Source: Jacaranda mimosifolia (Eukaryota; Streptophyta; Magnoliopsida; Lamiales; Bignoniaceae). From it: a DNA stretch of 64,000 nt. Location: contig CM032126.1 in assembly GCA_018894105.1 (NCBI GenBank), positions 24,278,391 through 24,342,390 of the forward strand, given 5' to 3'. Positions 34,837 to 47,424 of this stretch are shown here, piece by piece. Under the pieces are notes generated by a model. That model made no database searches, was not told where the DNA came from, and worked only from the letters and a program-made list of their open reading frames with translations. The translations under genes were made by a program, and so were the position numbers. Position 1 is the first letter of the stretch, and each line of letters begins with the position of its first letter.

Positions 34837-36234
34837 ATGGCGAACGCCTCAAGTTTAATGCACCCTTCTCCAGAAAGTGAAAGTGATAGTAGCCTGAGCA
34901 CCCCCGGGAGTGACATTTTAGATGGAGCGGAAGAGTTATTTTTAATCTCGGAGGTTAGTGCACCAAATATTACACCATGAAGGATGCCTCGAAATAACTC
35001 TTGGATGCAAGGCGTCGATTAGGTGGTAGAAATATTGAATGCTTACCCTTAGAGGTATTACGATAACATATGTATGACCAAACCCATATTTGAAGCTCTT
35101 GTTGAGTTAATGACATCTCATAGCTTATTAACATAGACTTTTAGATCACGAGTATCTGTTTTAGAGAAAGTGGCCATGTTCATGCAAGCAGTAGGGATGC
35201 ACCAAAGATAACGTTATATAATAGCTAGGTTCCAACATTCTTTGTCCACGGTGAATCACCATATAAGATGAGTTTTACGTACGCTGGTCTGCTTGGCGCC
35301 TGATCACGATTTGAAGAAGTTCCACCTCAAATCAAGTCGAATCCTAATTTTTATCCTTATTTTAAGGTCTTATTAATTTTGTACAATAATTGTTCTTTTA
35401 ATTTATAAATCTAATGGAATAATTACTTAATCGTAATTATTTTTTTAACGGCATAGGGAGCTATAGGAGTAATTTATGGCACTCTGATCACTATTAGGTC
35501 CCTCATAGTCGCGAAAATGCGTACAGGTCATGCAAGGGATATATATGCTAGAACATTCTTCCTATATGTGATTTTGACCTTATATTCATTTATGTGAATG
35601 CCAGATGGGAGAGCAATGCAAATAACTCATAGGTGTTGCTCACGGCGATTCAAAACGACCTATGGTTCCTATTTCCTCCACCAAGTTCCCTATATAACTC
35701 GAATCACCTATTGTGTATCATTCAATTAGGATTCTTTATTAATTTGGTATTGATGATCTAAATGTTGTCCCCTTCACCATATTAGGAAGCTACTACCTTG
35801 TCGATGCCAGCTTTACAAACTACATGTGCTTTCTAGGGCCGTATAGACAATCGTGCAAACATTTGGAGGAGTTCAGAAATTCTGTTGTGTATAACAATCA
35901 CAGAGAAATGTTCAATCACGCACATTCAAGATTGAGGAACTGCATAGAGCGTTCATTTGGGGTTCTGAAAAAGAGGTTTCCTATTTTAGTTTGGGGGATG
36001 CCTAACTACTTCCTCAATCATCAAAGGAACTTGGTCATTGCTTGCTGTGTTTTACATAATTTTATTTGAAAGTTCAGTAGTGACGATAAAATTTTCAACG
36101 AACCATTGATGGAGGAGAAGATAGATTAGCATACCTTCTACCACAAGGGTTATCCAAACTAAAAAGAGATCAACAGGAAGGCTGCTTTCAGGGATGAGAT
36201 AGCAATGCAAATATGGAATGACAATAGGAATTGA
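34837..36234 (+). pseudogene. PIF/Harbinger DDE transposase, degenerate
   Basis: From ATG 34837 the frame encodes an acidic Ser-rich start. Then come FEALVELMTSHSLL and SVLEKVAMFMQAVGMHQR, matching the N-terminal region of HARBI1-like nucleases. After a frameshift, SNPNFYPYFK precedes a donor (AAG|GTCTTA, 35367) and an acceptor (CGGCATAG, 35457), followed by the DDE core. The usual first Asp (GALDGTH-type) has become Tyr (IYGTLI). The second Asp (YYLVDASF, near 35790) and Glu (RNCIERSFGVLKKRFPIL, near 35940) are kept. LACCVLHNF-like VIACCVLHNFI ends the core. Many stops make it non-functional. Confidence 0.85.
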
Positions 36235-36506
36235 AATAATCTAAGGTTAATTTAACTTGCGATGGAAATGAACTTTCTAGAAGTTATGTGTCTAGGTATT
36301 AAGTATGAAACCGATTGTGCTATCCTTCACTTTTGATTAGTGTATTATATAACTTATTTATCTATTTTGGAAGTTGTATTGTTTGTTATGTTGTGTTGAA
36401 CGAGCTATTGTACGTTGCATTATTGCATGTTTCAACTTTTATTTTTCATTTATCATATTAATCATCCATAAATTGTATATAGCTCATTTGACTTGCGCCA
36501 CTGGCG

Positions 36507-36804
36507 ATGGGTTCACATAACCCTCATTTATGTGCTTGCGGGGCAGGATTGATGCGGGTATATATGGCCAAGGCACTTGCAAATTATGGATGATTTTTCT
36601 TTAAATATCCTATGGGCGGATCATGCAGGTTCTTTCATATGGGTGGACTCATGAACGCAGAGTGGTCAGTCTTACAGATAATGTAGTAGCGCTACCTTTA
36701 CTGGATCACAGTCTTACTCTGATGTCGGCAGTTCTGCTCGGCCTTTGTCATCGAGTGCACCTGCGCAAGGCGACAGGAGTGGGGGATTCAACAGTGATCC
36801 TATG
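36507..36804 (+). pseudogene. GRF-type zinc finger protein, broken
   Basis: From ATG 36507 the frame reads MGSHNPHLCACGAGLMRV, ALANYG, a TGA where family members have Arg, then FFFKYPMGGSCRFFHM. This follows the GRF zinc finger pattern (CxC, N-x-GR-x-F, a third Cys, C-x-FF-x-W). The third Cys is Tyr and the conserved Trp is Met here. A Ser/Ala/Pro-rich stretch follows in a shifted frame. The finger binds single-stranded DNA or mediates protein contacts in known proteins; the role beside a transposase is unknown. Confidence 0.55.
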
Positions 36805-37155
36805 ATTCATTTTCTGGCTGCACCAAATCTTCACTGATTTTCCCATTATATGGATATCTTATGTTTGTCATACTTGTGATTTTGATCCTTGTGGTTGTTG
36901 TACTCATTAAGGTACTAGTGGTGTGATATTTTATGTAGCTTTAAAAGAACAAGCATGTGACTGATGTTTAAATTGTGTTTGACTAATGTTTCAATTTTAA
37001 AGTTGGCGCTAGTGTAAATCAAATATATGATTTGCATGACTTTCTGTATGTTCTGTTAACTATGCATTATAAAATATGTATAATTTGAAGATTTATATGT
37101 ATGTATGGAAGTACAAGGCATAATATTCATTATTTATGCAACTGTAGGTGTTGTT

Positions 37156-38033
37156 ATGAGCCGACATTGATCATTAGATGCTTTTAGTTCTCATATCCAT
37201 GATGTGTGGGGGCCAGATGTGGAGGAGAGATTTATCCACATGTTGGTAGATGCTAACACCATTAACTTATTGACAAACGATATATATGTTGAGATATGTA
37301 TGCTAGAGTTGGCATACAAGTTGAGGCAATACTTCTAATGGCCTTTCAACACACCGTTCGTTACTGAACAGTTTTATGACTTAAATGATAGGTACAAAAT
37401 AGTCACCATACTCATGAAGCATCCAAATGTGCGGTATAGTGAACGTATGGGGGAGATGAATGTGCCACCTTAGTTGCGTGACAGGCTTACTCGTGTAAGA
37501 ATATATTTGATGTACCAAATTATTTCCTTACCTGTTGTTTTTTTATCTTTTTTTGGTAAAACAATGTAATAATTTCTAAATTATTTTCATATGCAGATCA
37601 AGCCTTCATCTGCGTGATATTTTGAGTGGGGGAAGCCCCAATATGATTGTTGCGTGAGATTTTTGCAGAGCTAATACCTATTGACCTTACTGATAATAGG
37701 GAAGATGTGGTTCGTGCTGGAGTATAGTTGGGTAGGGATTACCTTCACCTAATTGTTATTGTGGATTCTGATGCATCTCGTACATCCTTTCATTACTATG
37801 GACCGCAGGCACCCACATGGTCGCCAGTACGATTAGGGGTGGAGAGAGATCCCAATTATGCGCCTCCATATGTACCTCCACTACATGATGAAGAACATAT
37901 TCATAGTGATAGGGCATCAATGGATGGTCATGTGAGCCACACACGGTGTGGATTCATGCGACGTCTGACAACGCCACATATATATGGTTCCACTAATACA
38001 AGCGAGGTCAGCACCACGCAGTGCAGGCTGTGA
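37156..38033 (+). pseudogene. Second Myb/SANT-like protein, broken
   Basis: From ATG 37156 the frame contains VWGPDVEERFIHMLVDAN, FVTEQFYDLNDRYKIVTILM and, after a GT-AG intron (37495-37596), WGKPQYDCC. A frame change leads to IFAELIPIDLTDNREDVV and a C-terminal part (GRDYLHLIV... to 38033). Order and motifs match the Myb/SANT-like fold, distinct in sequence from the copy at 33571. Stops and one frameshift break it. No function can be given beyond likely DNA binding. Confidence 0.55.
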
Positions 38034-38929
38034 AATCTACCATCGCCATAGGATTAATCCAGATGCACATCATCGACTTTGTTCATGTTGTGTAGCCAAA
38101 CTATGACTTGCCTTGACTTTATCGTATTATTAAAGTAAAATTGTATTGGACATTAAAGAGTATTAATTATTCCATTGTTAAACATTACTTTGAGAGTTAT
38201 CAAATAACGTATTATTAAATCACAAGTAAACAAATTTCATCACTAAAAGTGAATAAATTATTATTGTTGTTGTTGTTGTTGTTATTAGGTAGCTATATGT
38301 GGTAATTAATATTCTAAACATTTAATTGATTGGTCTTTTATTTAGATTAATTCGTTTATTTATCTAAAGAAATCATCACATTAAATGAAAATTAATTATA
38401 GGCAATATAATTCTATTAATATTATTTTATTTAATATATTTGTATAATTTATCTCCATTACATTTGATTAAATGTAATAATCCAACCCTATTATATTCTA
38501 TTATGTCTGTATAATCATATCTAATTTACTTAATAATACAGTAATTTAATAATTTGCAAGTCAAATAATTTTGAGTGTATTCTTAAATTATATATTATAA
38601 AATAGTGTAATAATAAAAATATATTAAGCTATTTTTTGTAAATTATTGAATCTATTAAATGTATATTTTTATCGGGATGTAGACATATATTATTAATCAT
38701 TTTTAAAAAAAATTATTAATATATTTCCTATACTTAAATCAATATGTATTTTTTATTAATTTAATATATTTAATTTTAAATACTTAATTTGCTTTTTAAT
38801 AATTATTTTAATTTTAATTAATGAATAATTGTTCTAATGTCGTACAACATATATTATTTTAAGAATAAAGAAAAAACAATATGTCAAATTGAATAATCAA
38901 ATAAATTAATTATACATCATTTCATTACA
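38034..38929. other. AT-rich DNA, no gene seen
   Basis: Extremely A/T-rich with a short (TTG)n run at 38262-38282. No domain or element end recognised. Confidence 0.5.
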
Positions 38930-39243
38930 ACCATATTTCAATCATTACAAATATATATACATATACACACATATACATCATCCAACCAAAAATATATATA
39001 AATATTATATTAAAAAATCACTTTCACCCTAAAATCCAATAAAAAAACAACTAATTTGATATTAACAGTAAAGTTTGTTTCCCTTCAAAACATAAAAAAA
39101 CAAACAATTCATTCTCAAATTATTTTCCGTATTTTTCAAAACAAAAAAGAAATACTTGGCACATTCTCCAAAGTTTCTCCCAAAAATCCATTCTCCAAAA
39201 ACATTTTCTACAATTCACACAAAATGCAAGAGAACAAGCCTTA
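38930..39243. mobile_element. MITE family M2, copy 2 (approximate)
   Basis: Shares TCACTTTCACCCTAAAA, TTTGATATTAACAGTAAA and CAAAACATAAA blocks in order with 6208-6543. It ends ACAAGCCTTAAATG. Left end uncertain. Confidence 0.35.
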
Positions 39244-39274
39244 AATGAGACCACATTTAATTGTCTTAAGCATT

Positions 39275-41061
39275 TAGATATGAAACCAAGATTACTGGAA
39301 TTGTGTCAAAATAACCTTAAGTTTGATAAAGACATTAACTATATTTATATTTAAGATTCAGAGAATTGATAGGATGATAACTCAAGTTATCTTCTGACAG
39401 TTCTCGATTTGATTAGGAAGCCAGAACATGAGTGACCATACAACTAGGAATTCCTCTGCATTTGCCAGGTGAGTTTGTATTAGATTTCTTTGTTGGGGAA
39501 AGAATATATATTTATTATTACGCCATTTCTACTTGATTCTATCTGTATTGAGATTCAATGGTTGTTGATGTTCGTTCTATGTTGCTTTGGCTCTTGTGTT
39601 GAATCTGACAGTCGGTCTGGACTGTTCTTCTTGCCTGTAACCTGGAGCCATCATTATTTAAAATCCAAGTCTGCCCTTATACGAATTCTTATCTTATGTA
39701 TATATATTAGTAAATATATTATTAATATTTGATTCTTTCCTTGTTAAAGATTGTGTTCGCCTATGCTAGTTGGATCTTCAATTCTTGTGTTAATCTTGAT
39801 AGTTGGTTTGTGCTCCGCTCTTCTTTATCACGTGATTCTTGAGCCATTCTCGTTCAAATTCCCCTATCCATCTTGAAGTGTTGAATTCCTAGCTTGAACG
39901 ATTCAATCAATTCATATTTACATAAGTTTTTGGAAAGTAAACTACTTGACAACCTACTTGAACTTCTCTTCTTCTTTACCCGTGGTCCTTGAACCGTTGT
40001 TATTTGAATTCCTATCCATCTCGAGTTGTTGAATTTTGGAACCAAATATCCTTCTCATACAAGTTTTGAAAAAGTAAAGTGTTTGCGAAATTTATCACAC
40101 GTCAGCCCTTATGATTTATGATTTATGTTATTTTATTTGAAATTTGACGATTGTGTGTAAAAATTGAGAAATAGATTTTGAAATGTAATTTTTGTTATTG
40201 TCATGATTGTTATGTAGAAATGAGTCTGATGTTGATTATCTTATTATTGTTTATCATGGTGAAATGACGTGTTAAGTGAAATACTATTAGATGCTTATAC
40301 TGTATTGATTACTGGATACCCTAAGGATGGGTTATGGGATCGGCTTTTGGAGATAGGCTGGGCGGAATGGACCGACGATGACTGATCTCCGGCTGATACC
40401 CTTCCGAGTATATCTAGCTTCATAGCCAGCTGGAGGTAGCTCTGTCTATGAGGGGATGAGGCATGTAGCTAGCCATGCCTACTGTTTGGTTAACTGTCCG
40501 AGCCGATCACTTGGAAATAGAGGGATAAGGATTTCCTATTTCGTGTTTGTGAAAGTGGAGGGACAAGGTAGGAGAACCACCAACAGCAGGTTTTGCTAAA
40601 ATATTATTGATTTATTATCTATTACAGTGCATTTTATTCTCTGTTGATTTAGTACTTGTGGAATTGTCATCACTCTGTGTACTAGTGTTACTCTTTCATT
40701 AATAACTCACTAAATCATTCGGACTTACAGTGTTTGTATTGTTTCCTCCCATTCTTTACCCCAAATAAAAAGTGACGAAAATAGATTTAACCACGAGACA
40801 CGTGAGGCAATAAGCCCAATGAATATATGAATACACAGATTGTAGCCTAATGAGTTACTGATGTGAATATGACAGGGAGGTCTGAAAATATCAAATATAA
40901 TCTATGATACTTGGGTAATATATTAAATTGTTGATGGATATCACTTGAGGGAATTAAATATTTTAGGTTTTGAAAGACGTGTTTTCTCTTATCCAGAGAT
41001 CTTGTGATATAATTTGAGTAGAACCTCAACCGAGCAGACACCTCCCGACTTGGGCGCTACA
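39275..41061 (+). mobile_element. 3' portion of a family L long LTR
   Basis: From AAGTTTGATAAAGACATTAA onward it matches the minus-strand reading of 49211-50885. Shared parts include ACAGTTCTCG, AGGAAGCCAGAAC, GCATGTAGCTAGCCATGCC and the block CTCACTAAATCATTCGG (40706). It ends TGGGCGCTACA followed by TTTAT (41062-41066). The first ~1.4 kb is missing. Confidence 0.65.
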
Positions 41062-41159
41062 TTTATACAAATATATTTATATATATATATTATATAACAA
41101 TGGTGTTTAATTATAATTGTGCAATTTTGATGAAAATGAACATACCCAAAAATTATTAC

Positions 41160-41760
41160 ACACATATAATACTATGGACAAATTACTATAAGACAAGATC
41201 AAGAATAGTTCTCTTCTAAAATGTTAAGACCTCAATTATAATACTATTTAAACAAAATCTCGGTCATATTGAATGATTTAGACAAAAGGAACCTGAACCC
41301 TCACAGCAATATATCTTCACAAACCACGTATATACCTCATAGTGTTTCAAAAAAGTCTAGGAAAATAGTGATAGGATTCGTTGAATTTACATACAAATCA
41401 CAAATTAATTAGAAATTGAGAATTTTCTTTTTGTTAAATATTATAAATAATGCAACTTGTCAATCTTTATGTGACTCGTTGTGCATTGGCATTTTCCGGT
41501 CCTAATAAATCATTGAAGTAGTATGTAAACTATCATTCGATATATATGACGCTAACCATAATATAATATCTACTAAAGAAAAAAATTATATAAAAGGACT
41601 AATCATAGACATCAAAAGCTGATCCTTTTTTCATTCGAATCACCAACTCCTCATTTTCTAAACGAGCAAGCCATTAAAACTCTTTGCATGCCCACTGCTC
41701 TTCCATGATCGTGACCCAAACGCACCTCTTCAATAATCACATTCGTCATTAATCACAACA
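41160..41760 (-). repeat. Duplicated segment, copy 1 (unknown gene relic)
   Basis: 41280-41540 matches 44690-44950 (for example GTTGAATTTACAT.CAAATCACAAATTA and GTGACTCGTTGTGC). 41612-41735 matches 42737-42870 on the minus strand (GGAAGAG..GTGGGC, GGCTTGCT, AAAAGGATCA.CTTTTG). Two of the three related places could be ends of tandem copies of one former gene, but no protein family is recognised. Confidence 0.4.
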
Positions 41761-42149
41761 TTCTACTATATCATCATTCCCCCCTATCCTAGTAGCTTAG
41801 TGTAGGGCAAGTTGTAGTACAAAAATAAATATTTAGTTCGAGCCACAACTTCAAGTCTCGAGGGAGATATGCTATCAAAATAGGAAGATGATGATGATGA
41901 TGATGATGAAAAGGCTGATCTTTCCGAGATTGGCGCAGATATCACAGCTGCTTCTAACACTGCCTTTGACGTAATTGATATTTGACCCCTAAATCCCACC
42001 CCAATTTTGTGTTTTGTAATAGCCGAATTATTTAGATCAATGTGATCGTTTAAAGCTTTTGTAATATGTGGTAACATCTTTTGGATAAGATCTTGCATCT
42101 ACTGGCAAATTATTAGCCTAACACAAATGCTTATTTTAATTTGGCACAA

Positions 42150-42400
42150 TAACTTGTGTTTTTAACTTTAATGCTATTTAGTTCAATACAAGAGAACTTG
42201 GACTAAAGTTAGCTAGCTCGGAAAGATGGACCCTTGTGTTTTTAATATTAAAGCTATTTAGCTTGGTAGGAAGGGCCTTTGTATTTTCAGTGTTAAATTC
42301 ATTTATCTCAGCATATAGATTTTTGGAATTAAAATCACTTATCTTAAAATGAAAGCTCTTTGTATTTTTTGCATTAAATTTATCTTACGCGTGCATATCT
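42150..42400. repeat. Imperfect tandem repeats, 60-80 bp
   Basis: CTTGTGTTTTTAA-TTAA-GCTATTTAG-like units recur near 42153 and 42232, with weaker copies near 42270 and 42355. Non-coding. Confidence 0.35.
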
Positions 42401-42572
42401 AATTAGGTCAAGGGACTTGGAAATTATCATCTTTCATTAATGTTCCTTCTCTACCAAGGATACCGTTGAAAGGTGGAATCTGCTGACAGTTATCAATATT
42501 GTTGTCAATTGATCTATAATAATTAAGGCGTTCTACTTCACCATATATAGTGTGAATCTTCGATGGATTCAT

Positions 42573-42601
42573 CAGCAGCAGCAGCAGCAGCAGCAGCAGC
42601 A
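42573..42601 (+). repeat. (CAG)n microsatellite
   Basis: About nine CAG units. A 127-codon frame across it gives an Ala run, but has no other protein-like feature. Confidence 0.9.
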
Positions 42602-43288
42602 TGCGTCTGGATTGTCGTGCCGTGTCGCCACTACGTACAATGCTTGCCGTGCTTTCACGATTCACTCGCAAATGTTCTGATCAATGATGCTATATATAAC
42701 CAAAGCAAACAATTATATAAGTATATAGATAAGATTAATGATAGAGCACAAAAGTTGATCCTTTTCCCAAATGACCAGCTTAATTTTACACATTTAGACT
42801 CTTCATCTTCTGAAATAGCAAGCCTTAAGCCCACAACTCTTCCACGGAAATCAATGCTCCTTCTGCCATCCATCTTTAAAAACCACATTCATTCCACATT
42901 TGTTAATTTTCCTGGATTAATCCAACCAAATACCTTGCTTCTCTAACTTCGTACCAATTCTTAATATGAATAATATTCTACTATATATCAATATCAATAT
43001 ATATAGAATAACCAACTATTAATTAGATAAAATTAAATAATCCTATTCCAAAAATCATGTTCACTTTATTTGATATAATGAAGTTTAATTTATTATTTGA
43101 AAGGATGAAAAAAATTGTGTTAATAATTAATTCGATTATAAGATAATTTAAGATATACAAGTTCTAGATACATTAATTTAAATTGTATTTAATAACTTCA
43201 TTGTTTCAAATAAATTGTACTTATTTTTCCAGAATAATCATACTTGTAAAATAGTAATTAATGATGTCAACAAAATATAAAACATGTC

Positions 43289-43976
43289 TGATATGGGGTA
43301 GCCCAAGTAGCTGGGCCCAAATCGAGGTGGCTCAGGGATGCAGCGCCAAGCCCAATCTTTGCATCAGTGGCCCATAGGCGCAATCGACCTCTTTCCCGAC
43401 CCGTGCCTATAGCAGGTTTCTCAAAACAGTGTCTGGTCGACCATGTTGACCAGAAAGGTCGATACAGTACAATACTCTGTCTCCGCATTAAATGCACTAA
43501 CGGGTGGCATGCCTCCGCATTAATGGCGCATGCCGCCCCCCCTCCCCCACCGTCTGATGCAGCAAGTGCTCCAACAGTGTACCCATCTGCCTTAAAGCCT
43601 AGAAAGATGACCACCTGGAGTGGCAGAGGGAGAGGAGTTGACCAATTGCCCCTCACGCAAGGACAAAGGCCCTCCCTACTCGTCAGGGGCATCACAGACA
43701 AATTCCCATGTGGAGAAGGCTATAAATACCCCCATTCCGACCTTCTAAAGGTATGCTCTCAAACATACAAAAAACCCATACTCTGTTGTTCTGATTATCT
43801 CGTCAACTCGTATTGACTTAAGCGTCGAAGGACCTAAGTCAAGGGCTCATTGGCTAGCCTGACGTTTGCTGGTGATTGCAAGATTCATCCCACCTAAACA
43901 AATATATCGACCAGAGAGGTCGAATTTCGTCCAGTCTCCTAGTTGGACCAATACACAACAAACCGAACCCTCATCA
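43289..43976 (+). mobile_element. Solo LTR of the Tat element family
   Basis: 688 bp starting TGATATGGGG and ending CTCATCA, flanked by the exact duplication ATGTC (43284-43288 and 43977-43981). It is colinear with the LTRs at 8374 and 18314 but more diverged. The TATA box (TATAAATA) lies at 43721-43728. No internal element sequence follows, so recombination between two LTRs probably removed it. Confidence 0.95.
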
Positions 43977-44149
43977 ATGTCCAATAATTTTAATTTTTAT
44001 ATTACGTACAACTCTTAAAATCAACTTATTTATCTAGTACTTCTATAATTTTTTGACGGGCTATCTTCGTATTATAGGTGTTTATTATTGCAAATGTACA
44101 ATAATTAATTAATTGATTAAATTAAATTAAACAATATATTCAAATATAT

Positions 44150-44649
44150 TATACAAAATAAATTTACTTAAAGAATGTTATACATATCTATTATGAACAA
44201 AAACTACTATGGGATTCTCTTCTTCGGGTGGGAGTCAAATTTAAGATGTTTATTAATGTAAAATATTATACCTAAATTATGCTATTTAATTAACAAAATC
44301 TCAATACCATTGTGTGGTTTGGACAAAAGCAACGATCAAATCACTAAGTGTCCAATTAGTTTTGTTTTCAAAATCTATTTTCATTTTCTCTTAAAAATGA
44401 AAATATAAAAATATCAACTTCTCTCCTATTTTTATTGGTATTTTTATTCTCAACATATTTTTCCAAGCACACTCTATTACTCTGTCTCCATTTTTACACT
44501 TTATTTTCTCTTACTCTTATTTGCACGACTTTTAATATAAAAATACAATAATATCTAAATACAACTCATTTTCAACCTTACACAATTATTTTATTTTAAA
44601 TAAAACATTCAAATAATATTTTATTTTCAAACTAACATTTATAACTAAC

Positions 44650-44689
<40 letters not shown>

Positions 44690-44950
44690 GTCAGAAAAAA
44701 AATATATCTCCAGAAAATAAAACTAAAAATATTTTCGCCAACCACGTATGTACCTAATTGTGGTGTTTAAAAAACGTCTGTAGCTAGGAAAAATTAGCGA
44801 TGGGATTGGTTGAATTTACATATAAATCACAAATTAGAAATTGACATTTTTTTTTGTCAGATATGACCAATGCAACCATTTTAATCTGTACGTGACTCGT
44901 TGTGCTTGGCATTTTCCAATCCTAATAATGCATTGAAATGGTATCTCAAC
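44150..44950 (-). repeat. Duplicated segment, second copy, with MITE-like insertion
   Basis: The flanks 44150-44345 and 44690-44950 resemble 41160-41540. Between them lies about 300 bp (TGTCCAATTAGTTTTGTTTTC ... AAAATAATATTTTATTTTC) with inverted-repeat-like ends, absent from the other copy, followed by (ATT)n at 44652-44688. The insert is probably a MITE. Confidence 0.4.
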
Positions 44951-45249
44951 AAACAAATTTGGATCCATAAAAACTACATATATATATATGTATATGTATA
45001 CGTGTCTGTATATATATATATAGATAGATAGACACCCTTAATTACAAACACATATATATATATATGGTACGTACCTCTCTAGTAATACGAGCCTAACAAT
45101 GATTTTCTAATCTAGTTTTGAAAAATATAAAAAGGACAACAAGAGCTAAACAGTACAAGAAATACTGCACATTAATCCCGTTTACTTTGTGCAATGAAAT
45201 GAGAAATGATTGATAAAATATGAAATGAAATGAGTAGTGAGATTGAATA

Positions 45250-45895
45250 TGTTGACATTGAAATTTTATTGGGATAAATCACCATTTGATAGCCCAAGTA
45301 AATTGGCTATTAATTTGGGTCCCAAATAAAAGTCCATAATAAATTTGGACTTTATAAAATAAGTCAATTCAAAATGAATTTTAAAATATCTTATTTATTT
45401 TGGATTAGCTAATTTGGCCAAATAAATTTTAATATGACCCATTAGTTAATTAAACTCATCTCAAGTGGTATCCAAACCCAAGAGGAGACTCAAGTTTCAA
45501 GTCATCAAACCCTAACTTGTGCCTATAAAAAGGGGTGCTGGGAGACATACCACAGATCAAGAAATTCAAGCTCGAAAGTTCGAGCTCTCGCCGCGAAGAA
45601 GTGCTGCAACCACAAGAGTTCCACATCTTCTTCAAAAAGAATCCAAATTCTGAAGACCTTAATATCAAAACAAATATTTGATTTTAAGGAAGTTCGTGAT
45701 TTCATCCACAAATTTAGGAGGGAATTACGCATCCGATTTAAGAACAAGCATCTAGCCCTTGAATCAAATTCCAAGGAGAAGAATCAGAGGAATTATCAGA
45801 GATTGTAACCACTTTTTATTTTCAATAAATATTCAATTTGTCCGTATTTTTCTCGTCTTGTAATTCTTTTTGTAGACACGAAATTTGTGCGAACA
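45250..45895 (+). mobile_element. Solo LTR, 646 bp, unassigned family
   Basis: The segment begins TGTTGACATT and ends GTGCGAACA, flanked by the exact duplication GAATA (45245-45249 and 45896-45900). Inside is a TATA box (GCCTATAAAAAGGGG, near 45523) and an AATAAA-like signal (CAATAAATATTC, near 45825), the expected LTR layout. No coding sequence. Confidence 0.85.
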
Positions 45896-45900
45896 GAATA

Positions 45901-46910
45901 ATAAAATGAATATCATGTATGTTTTGTAAAATTATTTAAATAATAAATTAGTTAATAGTAGTCATTACATATGTACTTTGATAAACTATTATATGTATAC
46001 AATGTATTTTATCAATATATCTTTTATTTTAAAGACTAAAAATATTCTACCGTGAGTATTAAATAATTCAATATGAGTCATTAATAAATTTAAATTTTTT
46101 ATAATTAATAAAAAATTTATATTTTGCCAATCAAATTAATAATTTAAATAAAACAAGATGTTGAGTTTATTCAAATAAATGTTATTCGTTTACGAACTTA
46201 AATAATTTAATTGAATTTTTATTTTACCTCAAACCCACAAAATAGTTAATTTTATTTTTGTTATATTTAATTAAACTAATTTTATTTTTATATTTTACCA
46301 ACTAAATCAATAATTTAAACAAAATAAAATATTGAATTTTATTCAAGTAAATCCCATTCATCCACAAACTTCAATAGTTTAGTTAAATTTTATTTTAACC
46401 TCAAACTCCATGAGATAGAGTCAAATATTTTTATTGTATTTAAGTAGATTAATTTTATTTTTATATTTTGTCATCCAAATTAATAATTTAAATAAAAATA
46501 TTAAGTTTATTCAAGTAAATGTCATTAGCCTACAAGCTTAAATCATTTAATTGAATTTTGTTTTACCTCATACCCGCGACATAGTTAATTTCTATTTTTA
46601 TTATATTTAAGTAAACTAATTTTATTTTTCTGTATTTTGTCAACCAAATTAATAATTTAAATAAGGATATTTGATATAATTTAGAATTATGGGGATAATT
46701 TGATATTTAAGGACATGTAATAATTTACGATTATGAGATAATTTTATTAATAAATAATAAAAGAAGTTGGATAAGAAAATCCCACATTCTAGATAGGGTG
46801 TCTCGTCCCATGATAAGGCATTTTTATATTGGGCTGGGACATTAATATTAGGTTTATTTCGTACAAAATATGTGCCATATTAGGATGGATCAAATAGCAT
46901 GTCGAACATC
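45901..46910. repeat. Repeat family R, copy 1
   Basis: Matches 56850-57250 at its left part (TTATTTAAATAATA.ATTAGTTAAT) and 63660-63905 at its right part (ATCCCACAT...GATAAGGC.TTTT.ATAT.GG). The two matching parts of copy 2 are separated exactly by the copia element. Confidence 0.5.
46122..46680 (+). repeat. ~171-bp tandem repeat (about 3.3 units)
   Basis: The anchor TTTTGTCAACCAAATTAATAATTTAAATAA-type sequence starts at 46122, 46293, 46466 and 46635 (spacings 171, 173, 169). Each is followed by TTCAAGTAAATGTCATT-like and TTTTACCTCA-like blocks. Only one unit is present in the related region near 57080. Confidence 0.8.
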
Positions 46911-47391
46911 ATACCTTAAAGTAAACAGTGACTGCTAGTACTCATAATTTGGCTAAAAATTGCATACGACCTATTTATTGTTGATATACAATGTTCATTG
47001 CAAAGGTACATTAATAAAATTATTTTTAAAAGTAGTACAAAATATTAAGGCAGATCATCAAGCACAACACAACAATATAACTACTAAATTTTAGTACTAT
47101 ACATATTGCTATTAATAATAGAAAAAAACATCTAATTACTTTTTTTATTTGGACAAATTCTTTGAGCAAGAATATTTGCGAACTAAAGACCCACATCATT
47201 TAATTATATATAACTAATTCGTGAGGATCTTTAAATCCAAATTTGAATCGCATTAATGTATTATAGACTCATATTTATATTTTGTGCAAAATTTGATGGG
47301 GCTTGTAATCGTGATTTGTCCATGTAGAATTTTATCACACTGAAAATAATTTCTATGCGGTTTTCTGGTGACGATGATAACATGTTAATAA

Positions 47392-47424
<33 letters not shown>

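Larger units (their letters stand above)
33411..38033 (+). mobile_element. PIF/Harbinger-type transposon remnant cluster (boundaries approximate)
   Basis: Four degenerate genes on one strand (Myb/SANT-like, DDE transposase, GRF zinc finger, second Myb/SANT-like) lie in 4.5 kb. A SANT-like gene plus a DDE transposase is the two-gene layout of PIF/Harbinger elements. TTA followed by GGGGTTTGATTGTTTTC (33408-33427) resembles a Harbinger terminus with its TWA target, but the opposite end was not found. It may be one element with extra genes or two overlapping remnants. Confidence 0.6.

Noticed and set aside
42563..42946. 127-codon frame with poly-Ala
   Set aside because: Product of a CAG microsatellite; no other protein-like feature and the opposite strand holds the duplicated segment.
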